64,000 nt of DNA from Parascedosporium putredinis (Eukaryota; Ascomycota; Sordariomycetes; Microascales; Microascaceae). Within the stretch, counting starts at the first letter, position 1; each line of letters opens with the position of its first letter. The translations under genes and the position numbers were made by a program. The stretch is from assembly GCA_949357655.1 (NCBI GenBank), contig CASHTG010000017.1, forward strand, positions 62,001 to 126,000. The letters run 5' to 3'. A model generated the notes under the pieces. That model was not told the origin of the DNA. It saw nothing but the letters and a program-made list of their open reading frames with translations, and did no database searches. This document shows, one piece after another, positions 10,669 to 22,549 of the stretch.

Positions 10669-13417
10669 GGAGGCGACGCTGCGTCCCCACACACCACGCT
10701 CCCATCATAAGCCCATCTATGGCTCAGGGGAGGAGGCCACCGTCGTCTCTGGCGCGGTCGACCATGGGGCAGGGCTGCACGCCCCCCGCGAAAGACCCGC
10801 CATACCGGCGAAATCTTCACCTCTATGCCCTTTGTGCGCCGGCTTGCCAACACGCCCCTCCAGCGGGCTTGGGGAAACCCAGTGGGACGAGAACATCGTA
10901 ACCAAGGCTGCACGTTCCACTCCACACAGAAACAAACAAAAGGGAAAAAAATGATACGCCCATCTTGTATTGTATCGTCTACTGCCGTTCTTGTGCGATA
11001 GTCGAGCCAATGCCCGACGTCCCCTGCGTCGAATGGTACGCAAGGCTTTTCCAGACACGAGCATACCGAGGTCTGGGCTTTTTCGCCAACTGCGATGGAA
11101 CGCTCGATAAAGGGTTTGATACTACGCCATTGGTGGTCCCGCAACTCCGATGTCAATAAATCTGGCCCGAGATTGCCGGAACCAGACTTTTGTTAATTGA
11201 CCACTCTCCCACCCACCACCCAATCCCGGTCAGTGGACCCATATCTTCAATTCCTCCCGCCAAACTTGAAGCTTCGTCGAGGCAAAATGCCCAAACTAAC
11301 GCTCTGTTCATTAACTCCCTAACCAGAAAGAGAGGAAGACAAGGAAAAGCCGTTAATATCAGTGGCGCTGTCCGAACCAGAAAGCTGGCCACGTCCTGGG
11401 GGTAAAGCGTAATAAGTATGGTCCCCTAAATGTGGCGTTCTCCAGCATTTGTCTTCAATGGATATGTATTAGCTGTTCCATGTATTATTATGCGCAGGCA
11501 CCTTTTTTTTTTTTTTCGCTTTGCACTCCCGATACAAGGCCAATGCCCGCTTCTGCTTCACCCCTTTCTGATACCAACGCCCGAGTACAACCCACGTTTG
11601 GTGATTGATAAGGGATTACTTTACTCGTCGCCTCATATTGAGCACATTCCACCACTATGCTTCGTATTACTTTTGAGGGCACTGAAATTCAAGAATGTGG
11701 GGTTAGGTGGCAGCCGCCATCCTCCTTCCGCCTTGAACCTGGAACTTTTGTTCCATGTCTAGTTTTCCCGGTTTTGCCTTGCTTCTTTGAGCGTTGTCTC
11801 GGCCGAAATGAAGCCTTGTGAGATCGCCCTCGAGCAGATCCTTTCGGCGCCGTCCAGTGCGACGTACCCTTCGATTGAGGAACTAGCGGGTCTCAGGATC
11901 GCCGTGCCGTGAGGTTTGTCCGTGGTCTGGCTGCCACCTTGGTGAGTTTTCCCTCTCGACATCTCCTTGTAGTATTGCCATCTCCCCGTTCGGTCCATCT
12001 GCTAGCTAGCTCATCTCCGTGAGCGCATTCGACCACGGAGCGAGATCGGTTTCCGCCCGACAATGATGGGCCTGCCGTGGACACGAGTGACTTTGTGCTA
12101 TTATTCTCCTCCTGGCATACCTCTGTACCTTTGTATCAAGGCCATCATCTTCTTCACGTTCGCAATGCTTCAATCGACGGCGACAAGGCCTCTCTGCTCG
12201 GGTGTGATGTGCAGGTAGCGGCACGGGTTCGTGTAACCCACCTCCCCGTACCCTTTTCGCATAACTCGCCAAATCAGCGCGTGGCCGGAATTTCGCCTAG
12301 GTGGATGTGTTTCCTCCTCCCAACTGGCATGGCTGCGGTCTTCAAATTCAGCCTTATTCAACGGCGGCAAACCTGGTCCCACGAGTTTTGCGCGAAGATC
12401 CTGCCTTTTCTCGGACAAAGAGGTAGGAGGAACCGATCGGGGGCCCTGGGGTGAAGAAGACAAAGAACAAGAAAGAGAAAAAAGGGGATCAACTTGACAA
12501 AGTGCTTGCACCGGCAGGGCCCTTGCATCTCCAGGAAGGGGGAGGGGCGGAAGTCGACATTTTACTGGCTACAAGTCACCCACGTCACAGGCCGACTGCC
12601 GAGCCCGACTTTCCCTGCGCTGCCACCTCGGCCGGGCTGCCTGGGAGGGGAAAGGGAAGGGGACTTGGTTCTCATTGAGCATCTCGTCAGCGGCCCAAGA
12701 ATTAAGAATCGCAGGGACAGCCCGGAAGAGGGGAAAGAGTAACCGCGCCCCCTGTCCCCTCCCTTGCCCTCCTTCCCAATCAATATGTGGCACCATCATC
12801 ATCATCATCAACATCACCACTCATTACCATCATCCTTATCCCATCGGCCGCGCTCACCCGAATTGTTCTGGTTTCCCCGCTTCTTCACTCTTTACAATTA
12901 TTCCGCATCGCGTTGTCTATTAGTTAGCTTATAGCACGAAGGGAGACATTGCAACTTCAATACGCTGTACGAGTTTGTGTTTTCTTGGCTCGTCACATCC
13001 GCTGCAACAAGAACGATCAGTGGACCGACCGCGGAGGCGAGCCATGAATTTCCACTTGGGACTAGTCCGCGCAGGTGCTGTGTGGCACCTCAGGGGCAGG
13101 CCCCGCGTGCAGTGGTCCGTGGTTGAGTCGAACCAGGATCCGTTCAATCCACTTGGATGGGCTCGCCGGACATACAGAGGCCGATTTCCACCACACAGAG
13201 CCAGCCACTGTCATCCGCGCCTCCGCATGTGATGCACGCCTTTGCCTGGAGCCCAATTTCTCGACTACCACCAGCCGAAATGGACTCCTGCTACAACTCC
13301 CGCAACGGCCACTTAAACATCCAACTTGTCCCCCTTCCCCAAACACTATCGACAGGCATTGCAACCTACAGAAAAGCATTTCCACGAGTTGGCCCGATCC
13401 GGTCCTAATTTCCTAAC
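10669..13417. other. Intergenic region between divergent TmpB-like and enoyl-CoA hydratase genes
   Basis: About 2.7 kb with no convincing gene. It is a divergent promoter region for the TmpB-like gene (-) and the hydratase (+). It contains a T-run at about 11502-11516 and a CAT/ATC trinucleotide run at 12793-12812. A 256-codon open frame at 10386-11156 (-) overlaps the TmpB start and has no domain features. Confidence 0.6.
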
Positions 13418-14913
13418 ATGGATGCTCTGCAGAACCTCAAGGTTACACTCGACCCTTCCACAGGCGTTGCCCTGGTCGTCCTCCACCGGCCTGCCAAACG
13501 CAATGCATTCTCTCAGGCCATGATACAGGAAATGGTCGCCACTCTCGCACACCTCGACGTCGAAGACACTATCCGAGCCGTCATCATTACCGGCGCTCCC
13601 GACGGGCCTTTTTGCGGTATGCCCTTCCACCCCCTTCTCCTCCCCTCCCCGTTCTCTTCAATCTAGCAATGCCAGATGGCTGTCATCGAGTTCGCTTCCA
13701 AACAAAAGAGTGCAAAAAAGCAAGCGTCTTGCGGGGAAAGGGCGCCCCCGCTCGGAGAAATCCTTCATGTCACTCCATTGCCCCGATAGACCAATACGGC
13801 GGCCCCGTGCCTGTTCGAGCTAATCTAACCTCCCGTCTTCCCGTCGCGCAGCCGGAATGGATCTGAATGAGCTAGTTCAGATCACCACCGCCGATGCGCA
13901 CCAACGGGCCTTCCTCAAAGATCTGACCGATGCCTTTGCTCGATTTTCCAAGCCCGTCATCGCCGCCGTTGTCGGCTTCGCAGTATGTCACTCTTGCCCA
14001 ATCTCCGAGTCTCCACCAGCGCCCCCGCCCTTCTCTCCCTAAACCGAAGGCTGTTGATCCTGACCGTCGTATTGATCTATCTCTTTTTAGCTCGGAGGGT
14101 GTGAGATCGCCCTTGCGGTAACAATGAACCCCCAAAGACCCTATCGGCCTCTTGACCGTGACTTTTGTCCACTGATGCAATCGTGCTCATCCATAGTGCG
14201 ACATGATCTATGCGGCCGAAGATGCAACATTTGGTCTCCCCGAGATCAAGATTGGCACGATTCCCGGAGCCGGGGGCACCCAACGGCTGGCCCGCGCGCT
14301 GGGCAAACACAAGGTGAGCAAAAGTCCACAAGCAAAACGAGCTGCAATCTACTGAAGATGGATGAAATTACGCCTCGTCTTGGGTTGGACCATCCCAGAC
14401 GTGAAACGACATTGATTTTATCCCGTTATTACTGGCGCTGACAATACCGTTAGGCCATGGAGTTCATCCTTACCGGTAATCCCATTACCGGAGCCGAGTT
14501 TGAACGGCTCGGCGTCGTGAACAAAGCTCTTCCTCGTCAGGATGTGCTCCCCGCCGCTACTAAGCTTGCGGAGCAAATTGCTCGTAACTCGGGGCCCATT
14601 GTGAAAATTGCCAAGCAGGCCGTCCTCACAGGTAACTCGCCCCCGACCTACCTCTACTCTGCTTTGTCCCCTTGATATCTCGACTTTTGCGTGTTCAATC
14701 ACATCTTCCTGTTTCGGTTAGGCGCGAGGTGGGAGAGAGGGGGGTGTTGTTGATCTGTAAGTGCTGACAAAATGATTAGTTGAGAATAGCCACCTTGATG
14801 CTGGGATGACGGCGGAAAAATCGCTCTACTATGCTACCTTTGGATTTGCGGATTTCAAGGAAGGCCAAAATGCGTTTCTTCAGAAGCGGGCCCCCGACTT
14901 TCAGCACAAGTAG
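13418..14913 (+). CDS. Enoyl-CoA hydratase/isomerase (crotonase family), six exons, intact
   Basis: Crotonase-fold enzyme expected to hydrate a 2-enoyl-CoA. Exons: 13418-13616, 13852-13982, 14091-14117, 14197-14313, 14454-14631 and 14780-14913, all with GT–AG borders and consistent phase. Seen in order: LHRPAKRNAF near the N-terminus, the CoA-binding/oxyanion segment GPFCAGMDL (across intron 1), LGGCEIALA (second oxyanion loop, encoded by the 27-bp exon 3), and the FGLPEIKIGTIPGAGGTQRL signature with the usual Glu in exon 4. The C-terminus is KSLYYATFGFADFKEGQNAF, typical of the family. About 260 residues, normal length. There is no clear mitochondrial leader and the C-terminus (QHK) is not a standard PTS1, so the compartment is uncertain. 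It is one of the few long genes here with no frame break. Confidence 0.92.
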
Positions 14914-16180
14914 CCAAGTCTGCGGCCGACGGCAGTAGCAAAGAAGGCCTAGGTTTTTATTCGAGGCAAAATCTAGATTGAATCGCGATGCACATCGCCA
15001 TTGACATTCAAATCTCCCGGCCACTGTCGCCAAGGTGTGCCTTGTTTAGCTAGTCTCTCATCCTATTGCTCTTCCCTCGCCCTAGCTGTCACTCTCAGTG
15101 GAGCGCGTGGTTTCATACGAGGACGATAGGCCGACGATCGCGGCCGAATTACATCAATCGGGGAGTTAACCCCATTGGCGGACGATGATGATGTGACTTG
15201 GAAAAGATCTGGCCTCTTAAAATATTCAATTGCAACGAGCCATTTCCACCTCACTACGGTTTTCTGTTTCCATTTCTTCTGTTACGGCCTGGATGATTCT
15301 TACCCAACTATTGTCCGGGCTATGATGCTGCACTCGTAGACTGACAAAGAGTGTCGCGCACCTGATAGTGTGGGCCCAGTGGTCTATTCGTAGGTCGAAG
15401 TCTCTCCCACACGTACAACCAAGCCCACGGTACATGTAGTCAACGGAGAATGACGGTGACAGTGTGCATCGTATGCTCTTTTGCAGTCTCATCAAATCTT
15501 ACATCCTCTTTGCGCATGCCAAATCACTCCTCCGCGGGGTTTGGTGGGCGTCGTGTCCAATAAGAGAAATTTCTAGCCTGGACAGACCTAACAACCGCAT
15601 AATGCAGCTCCCTCTTCACGCTGCGTGCTTGCCTTTCTGCCTTCCGCGCTGCGCTTCCGTCACTCTTCGCAAGTTGGCAGCGCGAGCACGGTAAGCGGGG
15701 ATCACCATATGGCGGGAGGGACCAAAGTCGGCCAACCTAGACTCGCTGGTCGTGTATACCCTCGGTCCATTCCCTATGCTATTGGATTAAGATCTTTGTG
15801 CGGTTTAGCACTCTCCTCAACTCTCGACTAGTGCACATGGAATGACAAGAACACAATACAGAGGAAGAGGAAGTAAAAAGGAAAATACCACCTTAAACCC
15901 TTGACTTGGAAATGACGGGCCAGGAGTCGTTGCGACGAAACGAGACAGCGACAGTGTCGGCGCCAATTGCCGCTGTAAGTCCTTGCGTACACGCTCGGCA
16001 ATCTCACCCAGGCTCGACTCTCGTACGAGGTTGACGGTCAATATCGATTGGCAATCGCAGGACCCGGATTTCAACAACACAGACAACGAAGGCGGCTCGG
16101 TTCTCGGGTAAATCGCACCGGCACGTCCCCGTAGCCGGTACCAGAGATTTGATCTGACGGGACTATACATCTAGGCATGG
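14914..16180. other. Intergenic region, no gene seen
   Basis: This is the 3' flank of the hydratase and the upstream region of the methyltransferase. The missing first exon of the methyltransferase probably lies near 16000-16180. No domain-bearing open frame is present on either strand. Confidence 0.5.
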
Positions 16181-16189
16181 TCCTGGCTC

Positions 16190-17438
16190 TGCAGCATCGT
16201 TGACCAGCACCATCCGCGATTACCGAGACATCCATGGCCGTACTGAGGGCAATTCTAAAACGACTAAGTACTGGTAGGCGCCCTCAACTCGGGGCACATT
16301 CACAGACAAAAGTCCTTTTTTCGTTCAATGGCAAGACTACATAAAGAGGAGTGGGAAACAAACCACCCCCTCAGTCGCGGTTTTCGGCGCGAAAGGTAGA
16401 TTGCATATGTTTTAAATTAACGGTCACTCTTAGGGGCCCGAGTGATGAACGACGACTGAATGAAGGTCTAGATTTGACGTATGAAGCACCAATTTTTCTA
16501 TCTCCCCGCCCCCGTTGCACTACCTCTGGAGTCAATATGTCTTCTTGCCTCTGACTAAACTTGTAGTCACCATTACTTGCTCATGTATCATGACAACAAG
16601 CTGTTCCTGGCGCCTATAGGAGCCAACCCCCAGGTTAAGTACCTTGCTTTACACTCAAGAGGTCAACGCCGCAACTAATCAATAACCCATTCTCGGAAGG
16701 TTTTGGATGTTGGGACGGGAACAGGCATATGGGCCATGTATGTGAGCCGTCGAGTACGTCGGGACTAACAGCGCGTGCGCTTAGTGACTTTGCCGACCAA
16801 TATCCGGAGGCAAAGGCGATTGGCACAGATATATCGCCCATCCAACCGTCCTTTATTCCTCCCAATTGCGAGTTCCAAGTCGACGACGTTTAGCTCCCAT
16901 GGACCTGGCCAAAGGACCTTTTGACTACATCCATGTACGGGACATGTACGGTAGTATCGACGACTGGTCCGTTCTATACAAGAAGATATTCCACCACTTG
17001 AAGCCCAGAGGTTGGTTTGAGGATCAGGAATTCGATATCCGCACGCATACGGACGTGGAGGAAATCGCAAATGACCCCAACCACGTCTTTAACCGGTGGA
17101 ATCAGATTTTCTTGGATGCTGGGGAAAGAATGGGCAAGACGCTCAAGATTGGCATCGGCTCCCGGATGGGAGACACCATGGCCAAAGCAGGGTTCGTGGA
17201 CGGTGTTGAGCGTAAATTCAGGCTCCCCATGGGTGCCTGCTGTCGGGACCCGACGCTCAAGCAAATTGGATTTCTTGTGCTCCATTTCGTGGAGGAAGGG
17301 CTTGAAGGGTTTTCACTCCTCATCTTGACGCAAGTCCTGGGCTGGCGGTATGAAGAATGCCAGCTTTTGATCTCACAGATGCAGCAGGCTCTTCGGGATC
17401 AGCGGTCCCACCCGTATTTTGAAGTGTTAGTTGAATAG
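16190..17438 (+). CDS. LaeA-like (TAM-type) SAM-dependent methyltransferase, first copy
   Basis: Seven-beta-strand methyltransferase of the large fungal family that includes LaeA. Exons seen: about 16190-16273 (STIRDYRDIHGRT), 16434-16478 (GPSDERRLNEGLDL), 16567-16633 (HHYLLMYHDNKLFLAP), 16700-16737 (VLDVGTGTGIWAI, the SAM-binding motif I), then 16785-17438. Borders are GT–AG and phases agree. The acidic ribose-binding residue is in IGTDIS, and DYIHVRDMYGSIDDW follows. In-frame TAG at 16891-16893 breaks the gene right after EFQVDD; one extra T in the TTT run at 16889-16891 would restore the frame, so I read it as a missing base. The start codon was not found: an in-frame TGA lies at about 16154 and a short first exon or another missing base must be upstream. 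The substrate is unknown; many relatives act near secondary-metabolite genes. Confidence 0.8.
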
Positions 17439-17906
17439 CCCTCCATCGGCAATCTGACCTGACCTCGCAAGCGGAACTAACTCGACCTAGGACACTCGTT
17501 TATGGACAAAAGCCTGAAGAGAAGTAATGAATTGGAAATATTGAGTTGAAGGGGATCTATGGCTATCTCTAGGGTTATGCACCGTATCCTGATATCGTAA
17601 CAAATCGCCGTGCCTTTGACTCTCTGGAGTCAACACTGGTTTACTCCGTCGTTCTCGCGCGGCACAAAACAGGGGATAAGGCCCAACCTCTTACTTTCAG
17701 TGTTGTGCCGTTTCCCAGACAGCGCGTTGACCGTAACCTTTGCTCTGCCATACAACTGACGCGGGCCTCGATGCATCAATGCAATAGAGCAGGGAAACGG
17801 CCTGCGGCGTATGGAAGGCGCCCCCTCGACCGCTGTCGAGGGACGGTCGGCCACTGGGTAGCGTGGTCTTTCTCGCAGCCGATCAGTTGTTTGGTGGCGC
17901 AGTCTG
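17439..17906. other. Short intergenic region between convergent methyltransferase and SDR genes
   Basis: It holds the 3' flanks of two convergent genes. No coding signal is seen beyond shadows of the SDR. Confidence 0.6.
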
Positions 17907-18934
17907 CTATGAGCCTTTGAAGGCCGCCGTATTTTTCCCGATTCTGTCCAGAATCGCTTCCTGCAACCAGCTGGGAAACCCTCGGAAACCGGAAGCCAAC
18001 CCTCCAGACCCCGGGATAAGAAGGTGCCCACCACGGCGGTCCAGCACCTGTTTCACGATAGGGTTCGCAATGTCCGAGGCCATCATCATGGGGCCATGAT
18101 GCCTCTCGATATCCTCCGCATGGGGCGCCGTCATGTCGGTCTTGACCCACATGGGGTGCACGGCCGTGGTCAGCACGCCCGGCGCCTTGTACATATGCTT
18201 GATCTCGCTCCGGAGCGCTTCGTGGAAGGACAGGGCGCCGGACTTGGTGGCCGCGTAGTGGGCGGACATGGGCATCGCGACGTACGAGGCCATGCTCGCA
18301 ACGGTGAATATGTGGCCCTTGTTCGCGGTGATCATGGCGGGCAAGAACTCGCGCGTGGTCCACCAGAGGGCGACGAGGTTCACGGAGACGATCTTCTGGA
18401 TGCGATCGGGCGAGGCATCCAGGATCGTGTCCTTGAATGCCATGCCTGCGTTGTTGATGAGAATAGACGGGTTGCCGAGCGTGGATCGAATTTCATCGGC
18501 CGCGGCCTTTACGGCAGCCGGCGACGAGATGTCGCAGGCCCAGTAGTGCACTGCATCAATTGCCTCGAGGTCTTTGGGAAGCGGCTGCACATCGAGGATG
18601 GCGACGCGCACGCCGTTTGCGACAAGGCCAAGGACAACCTCTTTGCCGATACCGCTGCAGCCGCCAGTCACCACGGCGACCTCCTTCTCCCATTCCCAGC
18701 CCGGGTGGCCCGTCAGACGCCAATTGTTGAGCGCGCAGCGCTGGCCGCCCTGTTCGCCACTCTGATCAATCCGAGGCCAAACAGAATAGTCAGCGGTGTT
18801 TGAAAATCATGGAGGCTTGTCAGCCCGGAGCGCTGGACCAGGCTCGTGGGAAGAAGCGAGAAAACCTGATCAAGGAGGGTCTGGGGAGCGAGGCCGAGGA
18901 AGGCCAGCGCCGCGCCGGAGAAAATCGGTAGCAT
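17907..18934 (-). CDS. Short-chain dehydrogenase/reductase with N-terminal membrane segment
   Basis: NAD(P)-dependent oxidoreductase, about 340 residues. The ATG is at 18934-18932. The N-terminus is hydrophobic (FSGAALAFLGLAPQTLL and LTILFGLGLIRVA), suggesting an ER or lipid-droplet anchor. The Rossmann domain has VTGGCSGIG (cofactor binding), ACDISS, INNAG, and the catalytic serine and YxxxK in VASMASYVA…HYAATKS. The C-terminal part is typical of the retinol/tropinone-type SDR group. One frame break: a single base is missing near 18730, between RAASAAR and LNNWRLTGHPGW, after which conserved sequence resumes. No intron is seen. It is convergent with the methyltransferase and divergent from the P450. 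The substrate is unknown. Confidence 0.85.
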
Positions 18935-20044
18935 GGCGGCGACGACGAGTTTTGAGAGGTGAGAAAAAGAAATAGATCGATCCGACCGACCCTTTCTCCG
19001 ATGACGAGGGTACTAGTCAAGAACGTGGTAGTCTAGAACGTGCTAATAGTTCATCTGCAGCGTCCGGGTTCCCTGAGAAGCGTAACCAGATTTCGCGATG
19101 CTGGCCGCTGAGGCCTTTTTTTTGAAGGGGATGGCTGGGGTATTGTGGCGCTGGCGAACAAGAATTCGTGGGCCAGCCACTCTGCATCAGGCCACTTGTG
19201 CTCCTTCTACCCTCCACCACTCAAGCAGAGGGATCAATCAGAATCCTGTGCTAACCCCAGCTGGCTAACCCGGTGACGCGGATACATCCCGCTCCTTCAA
19301 GTAGAGGCTTAAATGGGAGCTCTCCACTTCAAATTAATCCTTCGAAAGCTTGGCCAAATCCAATGGTGTTGCGCGAACGAACGCAGCCTGGAATTTGCCT
19401 CGTACTTGTATCTGTACGCTGAGGTTAAAATTCTCCCTAGCCGGGGAGAAGCCAGCAACGGTTTCGCTGTCCCGCGCGAGCTTATCTGTAGCGTACTGAA
19501 TGGCGTGCGACTAGCGCGAAATCTAAACAGGCTTCGCCCTGGATCCTGGGGATTAGGTTATTTGGGGGCGTCGAGCGATGGACAGCCAAGCGAAGATCAC
19601 TGGCCCGAAAAAAATGGCGCAGAAGATATGACTGATGAGAATTCCCACGGGGAACTTGATCCCCGGGGACTATCAGGACTGGTACTCTAACGATAGCGCA
19701 CTACGAAGGGGATGGGGAGTTTATAGGGTACACGTCGGTCTACCGCCGCTGATATTTCAGCACGTGGAGGAAAATTGGCCCGCGCCCGACACACCCCATG
19801 CTCTGGTCCCAATTCTTCATGTGCCTCATCTTGGCGAAAAGTCCCTATCCGTGCTCCCCGGTCGACAAGGGGGTGGCGGTGGCCCAATCGCCGTGCTCGA
19901 ATGGTCATGGCTGGCCCATGGACGTGGGCCAAAGACACCACCTCTCCAAGTCTGCCCCCCTCTCTAGCTTTACCTCTTAAAGCGATTCAGCCCACGCACT
20001 CCGTCTTTTCAAGACCCTTTTCTTGTCCCTTCGCGAGCTGCTGA
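18935..20044. other. Divergent intergenic region between SDR and P450
   Basis: About 1.1 kb upstream of both genes, with only short non-conserved open frames. It could hold shared regulatory sites, but I saw no convincing motif. Confidence 0.5.
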
Positions 20045-22053
20045 ATGGAGGCAGCGACCGCAATCGGAAAAAGATGTATAACCAGCTTCAGTCGATCATT
20101 TCGGCCCTCGGGGAAGCAGCATCGTCTGCGTCGCTTGGGAGTGTCCAAACTCACGGCACTTGGCACGTTCCTCGGCTCCCTCATAGCTCTCCGTTCTCTC
20201 CACGTCGCCTATCGATGGTACCGCTTGTCGCATATCCCAGGTCCCTTTTGGGCGGGCATCTCGAGTTATTGGATCATGAAGGCGACCCTTGATGGTGTAG
20301 CCCCCTACGTTTACAAGCAGTCGACCGATACTTACGGTGAGCCCGAGCCGACCTGTCACACCAAAGCAGCTCGACACTGACAATGGTGGCTACATGTAGG
20401 CTCCCTCGTCCGCGTGGGACCAAATGACCTAATCACAGACGATCCCGAAATCATTCGAAGGATGATGGCCGTCCGATCCCCATATATACGGGGCCCATGT
20501 GAGTGCCTCAGGACGGGCGCGATATTTCGCGAGTTGGGACCTAGGGTCTAATCGATTTTTCTAGGGCACGGGGTGCAGAAACTGGATCCCGCACGAGATA
20601 ATCTGTTTTCCATGAGAGATGAGGAAAAGCACCGCGATCTGCGTTCGAAAATGGCTGCTGGTGTAGGTCTTGTCCTATTTTTTACCCCCACTTTGAAATC
20701 CGGGCCATAGGCTAAGGAAGCGTCGGAATCGTCCTAGTACTCTGGAAAAGAGAATCTGTCGATGGAAAGCACAATCGACTTGCAGATCGCCAAGCTTATG
20801 GAGCTTATCGAAACGAAATACATATCTCGCGACGGTACTTATCGGCCGATGGACATGGGTCAGAAGGGCCAGTTCTTCACGCTCGACGTCATCAGCGACC
20901 TCGCTTTTGGCGAAGCATTTGGTTTTCTGGAAAAAGACGACGATGTGTACGACTATATCAAGATCACCAAGGGGTTCATTCCCTTCATGATTGTCCTGTG
21001 TCATCAGTATTGGCTGGCAGATTTGCTGCACTCGGGCCCCTTTCGAGGCTTGTTTCCCCAGGCTAGTGACAAGTTCGGCTTCGGCGCTTTCATCGGGTAC
21101 GCAGAGCAGCGAGTAGTCCGTGGTGGCTACATTTTCTGAGAGATCCTTTGCTAACTCTCGTCTTCGCCAGTGTAACAAACAAGGCAGTGGCAGCTCGGTT
21201 TCAGCCGGGCGCTGAGAATCAATTCGACATGTTGGGCTCATTCATCCGCCATGGATTGACCCAGGAAGAGGCCTCGGGCGAGGCCCTCTTGCAGGTAATG
21301 GCGGGGAGCGACACTTCCGCCACGACCATTCGAATGGTGCTTCTCTACCTCCTCACGACACCGAGAGCCTACCGCAGACTTCAGAAAGAGATTGACGACG
21401 GCATCGCGTCCGGCAAGATATCGACACCGATCAAGAACTCGGAAGGAAAAGAGCTGCCCTATCTCCAAGCTGTCGTCAAGGAGACCCTACGTCTGAACCC
21501 CCGGCGTCTGGGCCATTTTTCAAGCAGGTGCCTCCCGAGGGGGACACCATCCACGGGTTTTTCGTTCCGGGCGGGACCCAGATCGGCTCCTCGCCGCTCG
21601 GCATCCACAGATCCAAGAAAACCTTTGGGGAAGACGCGGAAATCTTCCGTCCCGAGCGCTGGATCGAGGAACCGGACAAGGAGAGGCTGGCCGTGATGAG
21701 CAGCACGGTCGACCTCGTCTTCCACTATGGCAAATATCAGTGCATCGGAAGGCCCGTCGCTTTGATGGAATTCAACAAGATCTTCGTCGAGGTAAGCAGC
21801 AAGCACACCCTCCAACTCGCAAAACCGTGTGTGCCGTGTATATTGACAGTGGCCAATGTAGCTTCTACGACGATTCGACTTTTCCATCGCGAATCCGCAC
21901 AAGCCTGCGGACATCACCAACTTTGTGAGTGAATTGACGTTCTATCCGAGAACCAGCCGTAACCGGGAACATAAGATTTTGCCACTAACACCACTCTAGG
22001 GAATCTGGGCAATTGAAAATTTCTGGGTCCGAGTTGAGAAGCGCGAATTCTAA
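20045..22053 (+). CDS. Cytochrome P450 monooxygenase, pisatin-demethylase/benzoate-hydroxylase-like
   Basis: Membrane-anchored haem monooxygenase, about 500 residues. Seven exons: 20045-20336, 20400-20498, 20565-20662, 20738-21096, 21171-21791, 21862-21924 and 22000-22053, with good GT–AG borders. The N-terminus has a hydrophobic anchor (ALGTFLGSLIALRSL) and the proline hinge IPGPFW. I-helix AGSDTSATT (about 21303-21330), K-helix ETLR, PERW, and the haem loop FHYGKYQCIGRPVALMEFNK with Cys ligand (about 21741). The haem loop and C-terminus (LLRRFDFSIANP…FWVRVEKREF) match the pisatin-demethylase-type group. One base is missing in the C5 run 21498-21502, straight after ETLRLN; the next frame gives the expected PPASGPFF. 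The substrate is unknown. The neighbouring ADH lies on the same strand 0.5 kb downstream. Confidence 0.9.
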
Positions 22054-22549
22054 TTCACATTAACTTGTAATTCTTTCTTTCCTCTTTCCGTTCCAGCTGT
22101 ATACCCAATTGGAGTTAATTTTGCCCCCACTAAATATCTTCCAACGAGCTCTCAGCTTCGTTCATGTCCCATCGTGCCTGTCTTGCAAAGAACTGAAATT
22201 GCTAGGAGAGGGTTGAGTGTATCAAAGTGTATCCGGGGTTGCCTTGGGGTCTTCGTTTGGTAGTCGCTGGAATATACGTGCTCCATTCCTTCAGATCCAT
22301 CGATGCGCTCTAGCGCTGGGCTAGTTACCTATCAATGTCCACTGTGTCATTCAATGCTGTGTGCATCCATTGTACCAATGGTCCGCTGTTGTCACACACG
22401 CGGGCCCCAGTTGCCGAACCACAAGCCGAACCTGCTCCAAATCCTTCTCCCCCAAAAGTATAATAGTATAACTTTTGTCACCACACACATGTAGAGGCCA
22501 ACATCCCTTAGTTTCTAGTCCGCGTTAAAACTTACCGTCGTTGCGCAAA
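22054..22549. other. Intergenic region between P450 and alcohol dehydrogenase
   Basis: About 500 bp that serve as the P450 3' flank and the ADH promoter. No gene is seen. Confidence 0.6.

Noticed and set aside
10386..11156. 256-codon open frame on the - strand upstream of the TmpB-like gene
   Set aside because: It overlaps the TmpB-like start in another frame, has biased random composition and no domain.
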